Under the pieces are notes generated by a model. That model searched no databases. It worked only from the letters and a program-made list of their open reading frames with translations, and was not told the origin of the DNA. From the NCBI GenBank assembly GCA_903937225.1, contig CAIZYO010000052.1:1-7157 (forward strand): a DNA stretch of 7,157 nucleotides, read 5' to 3'. Of the stretch, positions 1-5,270 are shown piece by piece; position 1 is the first letter of the stretch; the number at the start of each line of letters is the position of its first letter. Position numbers and translations under genes: made by a program. Source of the stretch: an uncultured Chloroflexota bacterium. GTDB lineage: Bacteria > Chloroflexota > Limnocylindria > Limnocylindrales > Limnocylindraceae.

Positions 1-20
1 CGCTCAGCCTACCCGAGTCA
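1..20. other. Window edge downstream of nadD, no identifiable feature
   Basis: Only 20 bases follow the nadD stop. On the minus strand an ATG overlaps the stop but meets a TGA after five codons, so it is not a gene start. No terminator stem is visible. Whether the operon continues cannot be judged here. Confidence 0.6.
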
Positions 21-695
21 TCAGGTTGCAGGATCCACGGGAACATCGTCTGGCTCAATCGGTCGCTTCAGCACGAGTTCTGGGCGGTCAAGGTAGAGAC
101 CGCTCTTCTTGATGTACTCAGCTACTGGGTTCGGCACCAGGTATCGAAGTGAACGACCTCGTGCGGCGAGCGCCCGCAGCTCACGGCTCGCATGTGAGAG
201 GTGGAATCCATCGAGGTAGAGGAAGCGATCCTCGCGGCCAGGAAAGTGTCGCTTGAGCCAGGCGCGGTCTGGGGTCGGCGTCCCTGGACGAGGAAGTGCA
301 GCAACACGCGCAAGGTCAAGGATTGCGGCTGGATTCTCCCATTCGTGGAACCCGAGGAGCGATTCAACAGAGAGGATGAGGTAGAGCTCGTGCGGCGCGC
401 CTGCCGGCGCCGAAGATGCGATCTCTCGGAGCGTGTCCACGGTGAAGGAGAGTCCGGGACGATCAAGCTCCGTTCGGCTTAACTCAAAGTTCGGGTTCCC
501 TGCAATCGCGAGTTCCACCATCGCAGATCGGGTCTCCGCGTCGGTCACACGATCGTTCACCTTGTGTGGCGGTCGTGCTGCGGGAACAAAAATCACGCGA
601 TCTAACTTCAGCAGGTCACACGCAGCTTGGCCGAGCGCAAGGTGTCCGTCATGAATCGGATCAAACGTTCCGCCGAGCACGCCGATCTTGCTCAC
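21..695 (-). CDS. nadD: Nicotinate-nucleotide adenylyltransferase
   Basis: NadD joins nicotinate mononucleotide and ATP to give deamido-NAD in the cytoplasm, a step common to de novo and salvage NAD synthesis. The 224-residue length is normal for the family. The N-terminal nucleotidyltransferase signature GGTFDPIHDGH (8-18), PPHK (42-45), SFTVDTL (83-89) and the RPG after the third strand pair (136-138) are all present. Two other motifs are altered: the usual G-x-D-S-L is SVESL (Glu111 in place of Asp), and the C-terminal ISSTxIR is degenerate (around ASRELR, 169-174), although RYLVPNPVAEYI follows normally. The frame is unbroken, so these are substitutions rather than a frameshift. About 20 extra residues follow the usual end. 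The GTG overlaps the obg stop. Bacteria often keep rsfS next, which could lie past the window edge. The family is clear; full activity is probable but not shown. Confidence 0.92.
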   Translation of the reverse strand: MSKIGVLGGTFDPIHDGHLALGQAACDLLKLDRVIFVPAARPPHKVNDRVTDAETRSAMVELAIAGNPNFELSRTELDRPGLSFTVDTLREIASSAPAGAPHELYLILSVESLLGFHEWENPAAILDLARVAALPRPGTPTPDRAWLKRHFPGREDRFLYLDGFHLSHASRELRALAARGRSLRYLVPNPVAEYIKKSGLYLDRPELVLKRPIEPDDVPVDPAT

Positions 696-2095
696 TGGCT
701 CCCCTCCGAGCTTCCAACGGCCGCCTCTTCCAGCGTCTCGCCGAGTTCCTCCAGATCGAGATCGCTCGCTTCCGCCGCATCTGCCGTGTTCAGCAGGTCC
801 GCCTCATCTGGATCCTCCCACTCAAGGGAGAGCTCGCCGATCACCACCGTGTCTCCAGCGCGACAGCCCGCCTTGCGCAGCGCCGACTCGATCCCTTGTC
901 GCTTCAACTCATGATGGAAACGCTGCGCCGACTCGTCGCGAGCAAAATCGGTCTGGTGCACGAGTCGCTCAATGGCCTTTCCGCGCACGCGGTACGACTC
1001 TCCATCACGGCTCACCTCAAACCCGGAGACGGCGATCGGATCAATGCGGTGCACCACAACGCCTGCCGGTTCGGTTGGGAGGGCGAGTGTCTCCGCGTCT
1101 GGGAGTAGCTCAGCGAGCTCGTTGCGGAGATCGGTGATCCCCTCACCGAGCGCACCGCCGAGTGCGGAGCAGGCAATACTCTTGAGCCCAAGCGCGCTGA
1201 ATCCGGTGCGTAGCTCTTCGAGGCGCTCACGTACCCCTGGGCGATCAATCTTGTTCAGCACCACAAGGGTTGTCTTCTCCAGCAGCGCAGGGTTGTGGGC
1301 GGCGAGCTCCTCGCGGATGATCGCCGCATCGCGCAGTGGATCGGCGGTTGACGCGTCCACCACGTGCACCAAGATGCGCGTTCGTGACGCGTGTCGCAGG
1401 AAGGCGAAGCCGAGGCCCGCACCCATGGATGCGCCTTCGATCAGCCCTGGAAGGTCTGCCACGGTCGGTCGCCGGCCATCCTCTAGGCCAAGCTCGATCA
1501 CGCCGAGGTTCGGTTCGAGCGTGGTGAACGGGTAGTCCCCAATCTTTGGTTGTGCGGCGGTGAGCGCGGCGAGGGTGGTGGACTTCCCAGCATTTGGAAG
1601 GCCCACAAGTCCAACATCCGCGATCAGTCGAAGCTCAAATCGAACCTCGCGGGTCTCGCCCGGTTCACCGCGTTGTGCGTGGCGCGGCGCTTGATGCGTG
1701 GAGGTCACGAAGTGCGCATTCCCAAGTCCGCCTCGGCCGCCCTTCACGATCATCACCCGCTGTTCGCGAGAGACAATGTCTGCAATGAGGTCGCCACTGA
1801 CCGCGTCAAAGATCGCCGTTCCTGGTGGAACTCCAATCTCTAGATCTTTCCCAGCCTTCCCGTGTGACTTCTTGTTCCCACCGTTGCCACCCTCTCCAGC
1901 CTGCAGACGTCGCTTCTGTTCAAAGTCGCGCAACGTTGTCTGCCCCGTGTCCACAGAGACGTAGATGCTCCCACCGCGTCCGCCGTCTCCTCCGTCTGGG
2001 CCGCCGCGTGGCACGTGCGATTCTCGGCGCATGGTGGAAGCGCCATCGCCTCCTCGACCGGCGGAAAGATGCAGGTCAACGACGTCGAGGAACAC
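692..2095 (-). CDS. obg: Obg/CgtA GTPase (50S ribosome assembly)
   Basis: Obg is an essential GTPase that acts in late large-subunit maturation and links growth to (p)ppGpp and stress signals. The 467-residue protein has the glycine-rich Obg fold at about 1-157 (FLDVVDLHL, GGPDGGDGGRGG, GNAHF), then the G domain with G1 GLPNAGKS (165-172), the switch region FTTLEPNLG, G3 DLPG (214-217), G4 NKID (281-284) and G5 SAL. A C-terminal OCT domain at about 346-427, as found in many Gram-positive-type Obg proteins, is followed by an acidic tail of about 40 residues. The GTG start, giving MFLDV, aligns with the usual Obg N-terminus. It lies 2 nt past the M23 stop and has no visible ribosome binding site, which suggests translation by re-initiation. 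Its TGA overlaps the nadD GTG. Identity is certain. Confidence 0.97.
   Translation of the reverse strand: MFLDVVDLHLSAGRGGDGASTMRRESHVPRGGPDGGDGGRGGSIYVSVDTGQTTLRDFEQKRRLQAGEGGNGGNKKSHGKAGKDLEIGVPPGTAIFDAVSGDLIADIVSREQRVMIVKGGRGGLGNAHFVTSTHQAPRHAQRGEPGETREVRFELRLIADVGLVGLPNAGKSTTLAALTAAQPKIGDYPFTTLEPNLGVIELGLEDGRRPTVADLPGLIEGASMGAGLGFAFLRHASRTRILVHVVDASTADPLRDAAIIREELAAHNPALLEKTTLVVLNKIDRPGVRERLEELRTGFSALGLKSIACSALGGALGEGITDLRNELAELLPDAETLALPTEPAGVVVHRIDPIAVSGFEVSRDGESYRVRGKAIERLVHQTDFARDESAQRFHHELKRQGIESALRKAGCRAGDTVVIGELSLEWEDPDEADLLNTADAAEASDLDLEELGETLEEAAVGSSEGSQ
701..707 (-). promoter_or_regulatory. Ribosome binding site for nadD inside the end of obg
   Basis: GGAGGGG lies 5 nt before the GTG at 693-695, within the last obg codons. 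It supports the GTG start and shows that nadD has its own initiation signal in addition to the 4-base GTGA overlap with obg. Confidence 0.7.
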
Positions 2096-2097
2096 CG

Positions 2098-3636
2098 TTA
2101 TGGGAGGAAACGCGCGGGGTTATAGAAGGTTGACCCGCTGGCGAGTGGGTAGCCGCGCGAGACGGAGAAGTGCAAGTGCGGACCAGTGGTGCAGCCCGTC
2201 TCCCCAATCTTTCCAATCTGCTGCCCGCGCGCAATCTTCTGTCCTGGTGAGACCAGGATCCTTGAGAGGTGGTAGTAGCCCGTATAGAGATTTGAACCAA
2301 CCGCAATCACAACCTGGTTGCCACCGCAGTTGTTCACCCACCCAGTGCGCACCACCACGCCAGCAGCTGCTGCAAGGATTGGGGCACCTGTTGATTGCGA
2401 GATGTCCATCCCGTCATGGCCACGGAAGAACCCGCGCACGAATCGACCGCCAGGAACTGGGTAGCGGAAGGTCATCCCGCTGTAGATCTCAGGCAGCGGA
2501 CCGTTGTATGCATATGACTGGCCAGACGCCTGATAGGTAGGAAGTGCAGGACCACGTCCGCCTGGGAGTACCAAGACCATGCCTAGCACCACATCGGCAG
2601 AGCGGAGTCCGTTGTAGGACATGATCTTCCCCTGAGAGACACGAGATGCGTTCGCAATGGATCGAAGTGTTTCATGTTCAGCAACCACGTGAACGTATCC
2701 CTTCGTGTCTGGAATCTTTAGGCGGCGACCGGCGGGTGGGTTACTGGTGGATGGGAGACGGTTCGACCAGACCACATCCATCAAGCCAATGTTGTAAAGC
2801 TTTGCAATCTGCGCGAGCGTCTGCCCCTTCTGGACGACATGGATTTGGACATGGATACGACCATCCAGAATATTGAGATCAACTGCGGCGGGGAGAAGCA
2901 TGGTGCCGTCCTCAAGAATGCGTGGTCCGTCCAGTAACGCCGTATCGGCACTCGCGCTGACATCAACGGACGCGTCACGAGCCGCCTCGATCGGACGCCA
3001 CCCAAGCGCGCCTGGCGCAAGTGGATCTTCGGTGCCAACGCCAGCGAGCGCGACGAAGCTTGACTCTCCTGTTGCGGCATTGCGATCCGGGTCAACGGCG
3101 TTCCCCCATAGCGCTGGGGTGATCGGCTCAAGGGTCTCGGACGTTCCTGAAAACGCTCCGTCATCAAGGGCGCGTGCTCGCTGGTCAACCGCGGGGCCAG
3201 GAAGAATGCTCGCAACGATCGCAATCCCGAGAAGGAGCGCGATGCCGACTGGAGCGGCCTGTTCTGGGGAGCGCTCAAACCCTGCGAGCCGCTTGGTCAG
3301 TGCCGCGCGACGCCGTGTGATGAAGTCGACTACCCCCCAACCTTCAAGTCGAGGGGTGAGGCGGTGGAGGATTGCAGCCGCGGCCAGTCCGCTGGTGCGC
3401 TCGCGCAGCTTCGGATGAACACGGACGCGTCGCGGGAGGGGGTGCCTGAGGAATTCACCGGCGCGGAAGAGGCTCAAGCTGAGCGCTCGGTCTCCAGCAC
3501 GTTCTAGGGTGCGAAGCACCGCGATCCCTTGGCGACGAATGGCCGCGAAGAGTTGGAACCAGAGGGTGCCCGGACGCGCGCCGCTGAGTGGTCCCTGCTT
3601 TGAACGCTTAGAACGCTCGCGACCAGTTCTCGTCAT
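2098..3636 (-). CDS. Membrane-anchored LysM / M23 family peptidoglycan endopeptidase
   Basis: This 512-residue protein is a predicted zinc-dependent murein hydrolase of the LytM/lysostaphin type that cuts peptide cross-bridges of the wall. Residues 1-128 are very rich in Arg and Lys and have no recognised domain. A single hydrophobic segment follows at about 129-147, so the N-terminus should be cytoplasmic and the rest outside. After a low-complexity linker (about 150-260) come two LysM repeats, about 265-309 and 315-358, for peptidoglycan binding. The M23 domain (about 385-512) has the full metal and catalytic set: His407 and Asp411 in HDGMD, His456 in YYHLS, and His487 and His489 in GPHLHF, so it should be active. 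Its only two cysteines, 437 and 482, both lie in that domain and could form a disulfide. Only 2 nt separate its TAA from obg. The fold is certain; the exact bond cut and the role of the basic region are unknown. Confidence 0.92.
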   Translation of the reverse strand: MTRTGRERSKRSKQGPLSGARPGTLWFQLFAAIRRQGIAVLRTLERAGDRALSLSLFRAGEFLRHPLPRRVRVHPKLRERTSGLAAAAILHRLTPRLEGWGVVDFITRRRAALTKRLAGFERSPEQAAPVGIALLLGIAIVASILPGPAVDQRARALDDGAFSGTSETLEPITPALWGNAVDPDRNAATGESSFVALAGVGTEDPLAPGALGWRPIEAARDASVDVSASADTALLDGPRILEDGTMLLPAAVDLNILDGRIHVQIHVVQKGQTLAQIAKLYNIGLMDVVWSNRLPSTSNPPAGRRLKIPDTKGYVHVVAEHETLRSIANASRVSQGKIMSYNGLRSADVVLGMVLVLPGGRGPALPTYQASGQSYAYNGPLPEIYSGMTFRYPVPGGRFVRGFFRGHDGMDISQSTGAPILAAAAGVVVRTGWVNNCGGNQVVIAVGSNLYTGYYHLSRILVSPGQKIARGQQIGKIGETGCTTGPHLHFSVSRGYPLASGSTFYNPARFLP

Positions 3637-3641
3637 CGTTG

Positions 3642-3646
3642 CCTCC
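3642..3646 (-). promoter_or_regulatory. Ribosome binding site that sets the M23 start
   Basis: GGAGG sits 5 nt before the ATG at 3634-3636. The frame also opens six codons earlier with TTG (3652-3654), but that TTG lies upstream of this site and has no comparable match of its own, so the ATG is preferred. Confidence 0.75.
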
Positions 3647-3659
3647 GATCTCAACCCTC

Positions 3660-3687
3660 ATTCTACCCGCCCCTGATCCGTGCTCAG
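3660..3687 (-). promoter_or_regulatory. Possible promoter for the M23-obg-nadD unit
   Basis: TAGAAT at 3660-3665 matches the -10 consensus at 5 of 6 positions. The best -35 candidate is CTGAGC (3682-3687) with a 16-nt spacer, matching only 3 of 6, so the case rests mainly on the -10. The predicted start near 3653 would leave a leader of about 16 nt that contains the ribosome binding site. It overlaps the hairpin described at 3665-3694. The genes downstream could instead be read through from rho. Confidence 0.3.
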
Positions 3688-3694
3688 GAGGGGT
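3665..3694 (-). other. Imperfect hairpin between rho and the M23 gene
   Basis: About 15 nt after the rho TAG, the minus strand can form an 11-pair stem, including one G-U pair and one bulged C, around a 7-nt loop (GCACGGA). The inner five pairs are CCTGA with TCAGG. The 3' side is followed by AGAATGAG rather than a T-run, so it does not look like a standard intrinsic terminator. It may mark an mRNA end or processing point, or attenuate read-through from rho into the downstream unit. The stem is visible in the sequence; the role is inference. Confidence 0.5.
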
Positions 3695-3708
3695 GTGGAG
3701 GGTGCTCT

Positions 3709-5130
3709 CTAGGCTGGGTTTGACCCTTCGGTTCCCTTCGTGAGGGAGGCGAGGAACTGGGCGTTCGACTCGGTCTTGGCAATGCGGTTCAGCAGAAGCT
3801 CAATCCCCTCGTTTGCGCCAACGGCTGAGAGCATGCGGCGCATGGTCCAAACCATCTTGAGGGTCGCCTCATCAAGGAGTAGCTCCTCTCGACGCGTGCC
3901 AGAACGCTGCACGTCAATGGCCGGGAAGATGCGCTTCTCGGCAAGCTTACGGTCAAGGACGAGTTCGGAGTTACCAGTCCCCTTGAACTCTTCGTAGATC
4001 ACGTCGTCCATCTTGGAACCCGTGTCCACGAGGCAGGTACCGATGATCGTGAGTGAGCCCCCCTCTTCCAACTTGCGCGCCGCACCGAAGAAGCGCTTCG
4101 GTGGGTAGAGCGCAATAGGGTCAATACCGCCGGAGAGGGTTCGTCCTGAAGGCGGGAGTGCCAGGTTGTACGCACGGGCGAGTCGGGTGATGGAGTCGAG
4201 CAGCACCACCACGTCGGCCCCTGCCTCGGTGCGTCGCTTCGCAATCTCCAGTGCCATCTCCGCAACGTGCGTGTGGTTCTCTGTTGGCTCGTCAAAGGTT
4301 GACGAGATCACTTCGCCCTTCACGGAGCGACGCATGTCGGTCACCTCTTCAGGTCGCTCGCCAATGAGACAGACCATCAGCGAGATCTCCGGATAGTTCG
4401 CGGTCACACCCTGTGCGATCTGCTTGAGGAGGCTCGTCTTACCAGCCTTTGGCGGCGAAACGATCAGCGCGCGCTGACCCTTCCCGAGTGGGTTCACCAG
4501 GTTGATGAGGCGCTGCGAAAGGTTTGAAGGATCGGTCTCTAGGTTGATCAACTCAATCGGATGGATTGGCGTCAGGTCTCCGAAGTGCGGCCTACGACGC
4601 GCTGACTCTGGATCTGTTCCAGAGATGATCTCGACGCGAAGCATTCCCCAGAACTTTTCACCCTCGCGTGGTGCGCGAATAACGCCACCGATCGTGTCGC
4701 CTTGTCGGAGTCCAATGCGGCGCAGCATCGGTGACGGTACGTAGACATCATCTGCGCTTGGAAGAAGTCCGTTGCGTCGAACAAAGCCGTAGCCTTCGTC
4801 AACGATCTCGAGGATGCCCTCCGCCCACACTTGACCCTGCTCTTCCGCCTGCGCGGTAAGGATCTTCTGGATCACGCGAGGGAGATCTTCCTGCTGGGAG
4901 GCGGTGACGTTGAACTTCTTTGCCGCTGCCATGAGCTCACTCGCCGTCATGTTGGCGAGCGCTGCAAACGTCAGCAGTCCTTCAGCGGCAAGATCTGCCT
5001 CTGACAACACCTCAACATCTTGTGGAAGAGAACCGTGCGGCATGCGCATGCCACCCTGACCGCTGTTCATGCCGGGGCCGCGTCGTGGTCCTCGTCGGGG
5101 TCCGCGGTTGCGTGGGTCGTTCATTGACAT
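3709..5130 (-). CDS. rho: Transcription termination factor Rho
   Basis: Rho is a hexameric RNA-dependent ATPase and helicase that binds C-rich transcripts and ends transcription. From the ATG at 5130 it has 473 residues. Residues 5-30 are rich in Arg and Gly, with PRRG repeated in tandem at 11-18, followed by an acidic stretch and the Rho N-terminal helical domain (about 50-95). The cold-shock-like RNA-binding fold (about 100-170) includes GYGFVR and ADDVYVPS. The ATPase domain has Walker A PPKAGKTS at 226-233, catalytic Glu in GERPEEVTD, Walker B and following [16 protein letters not shown] (Asp312), and the [19 protein letters not shown] and [14 protein letters not shown] segments, all as in functional Rho. 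A GTG 16 codons upstream is a possible longer start with a weaker ribosome binding site. It has its own predicted promoter. The hexamer core is strongly conserved, so identity is certain; only the start and the N-terminal extension are open. Confidence 0.97.
   Translation of the reverse strand: MSMNDPRNRGPRRGPRRGPGMNSGQGGMRMPHGSLPQDVEVLSEADLAAEGLLTFAALANMTASELMAAAKKFNVTASQQEDLPRVIQKILTAQAEEQGQVWAEGILEIVDEGYGFVRRNGLLPSADDVYVPSPMLRRIGLRQGDTIGGVIRAPREGEKFWGMLRVEIISGTDPESARRRPHFGDLTPIHPIELINLETDPSNLSQRLINLVNPLGKGQRALIVSPPKAGKTSLLKQIAQGVTANYPEISLMVCLIGERPEEVTDMRRSVKGEVISSTFDEPTENHTHVAEMALEIAKRRTEAGADVVVLLDSITRLARAYNLALPPSGRTLSGGIDPIALYPPKRFFGAARKLEEGGSLTIIGTCLVDTGSKMDDVIYEEFKGTGNSELVLDRKLAEKRIFPAIDVQRSGTRREELLLDEATLKMVWTMRRMLSAVGANEGIELLLNRIAKTESNAQFLASLTKGTEGSNPA
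5077..5100 (-). repeat. 12-bp in-frame tandem repeat encoding PRRG-PRRG in Rho
   Basis: Two adjacent imperfect 12-base units, 5089-5100 and 5077-5088, each encode Pro-Arg-Arg-Gly at Rho residues 11-18. A following Pro-Gly begins a partial third unit. The codons differ at the Pro, Arg and Gly third positions. This is a short degenerate tandem duplication within a basic low-complexity N-terminus, a likely place for length variation between relatives. Confidence 0.6.
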
Positions 5131-5217
5131 GGGGTTGGGTACCTTCCTCGTCTTGGGTGTTTCCTTGGATCCCCGCACGAAACGTCCAACGCCTCTGCGC
5201 AGGAGGAGTGAGGGGAT
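5131..5217 (-). promoter_or_regulatory. rho 5' leader with C-rich, G-free tract and long-range inverted repeat
   Basis: From the predicted start at 5217, the first 17 nt contain no G and are mostly C (10 C, 5 T, 2 A). The G-free run extends to 5223 on the DNA. Such unstructured C-rich RNA is what Rho prefers to bind (rut sites). The first six bases, ATCCCC (5212-5217), are complementary to GGGGAT at 5169-5174, which could fold the leader into a closed domain. The distal part has the purine-rich ribosome binding site before rho. E. coli rho is known to be autoregulated by attenuation in its leader; that this leader works the same way is inference. Confidence 0.4.
5142..5149 (-). promoter_or_regulatory. 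Ribosome binding site that sets the rho start
   Basis: GAGGAAGG lies 11 nt upstream of the ATG at 5128-5130. This is slightly long, but it is the only strong Shine-Dalgarno match in the leader. The in-frame GTG at 5176-5178 would add 16 residues, but its nearest purine match (AGAGG) is about 13 nt away. A second ATG two codons into the gene (5122-5124) would be even further from this site. I therefore favour 5130. Confidence 0.6.
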
Positions 5218-5223
5218 GAGAAG

Positions 5224-5252
5224 ACTCTATTGGATGTGCGTCGCCCCGTCAA
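5224..5252 (-). promoter_or_regulatory. Sigma-70-type promoter for rho
   Basis: The minus strand carries TTGACG (5247-5252, 5 of 6 to TTGACA), a spacer of exactly 17 nt, and TAGAGT (5224-5229, 4 of 6 to TATAAT). An A at 5217 sits 7 nt past the -10 and is the likely start point. This would give a leader of about 87 nt before the rho ATG at 5130. Placed just after the end of the transaldolase gene, it would let rho be transcribed independently of pyrG. This is prediction by consensus only. Confidence 0.6.
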
Positions 5253-5261
5253 CGGGGGGCG
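5242..5261 (-). other. GC-rich hairpin after the transaldolase stop, overlapping the rho -35
   Basis: On the minus strand CCCCG-TTGA-CGGGG forms a perfect 5-bp stem with a 4-nt loop. Two more pairs can be added across a CC bulge. It begins about 10 nt after the transaldolase TAA. No T-run follows, so it is not a classical intrinsic terminator; it could still pause polymerase, protect the 3' end of the pyrG-transaldolase mRNA, or act as a DNA dyad. The loop plus the adjacent stem bases are the -35 hexamer of the proposed rho promoter, so a protein bound at the dyad would block that promoter. The hairpin is seen in the sequence; its function is inference. Confidence 0.5.
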
Positions 5262-5270
5262 GGAGCGGCG

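Noticed and set aside
325..383. Frameshift or pseudogene explanation for the odd NadD motif
   Set aside because: The sequence on both sides stays in the same frame and matches the family, so local substitution fits better than a frameshift pair.
972..1535. 187-codon plus-strand frame inside obg
   Set aside because: The translation is a Ser/Arg/Pro-rich low-complexity string typical of the reverse complement of GC-rich coding DNA, and obg is continuous and motif-complete on the other strand.
1965..2540. 191-codon plus-strand frame over the obg/M23 junction
   Set aside because: It is antisense to two confirmed genes, of low-complexity composition, with no domain.
2781..3278. 165-codon minus-strand frame overlapping the M23 gene in another frame
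   Set aside because: The M23 frame carries the membrane segment and LysM repeats in the same region; this alternative is a shifted reading with no domain.
3652..3654. Upstream TTG as the M23 start
   Set aside because: It is a rare start codon lying upstream of the GGAGG that serves the ATG at 3636, with no site of its own.
5176..5178. Upstream GTG as the rho start
   Set aside because: It would add 16 residues, but there is no well-spaced ribosome binding site, whereas GAGGAAGG precedes the ATG at 5130. It is kept as an alternative only.
5242..5261. Intrinsic terminator after the transaldolase
   Set aside because: The stem is GC-rich but short, and no T-run follows on the minus strand, so it does not meet the usual criteria.
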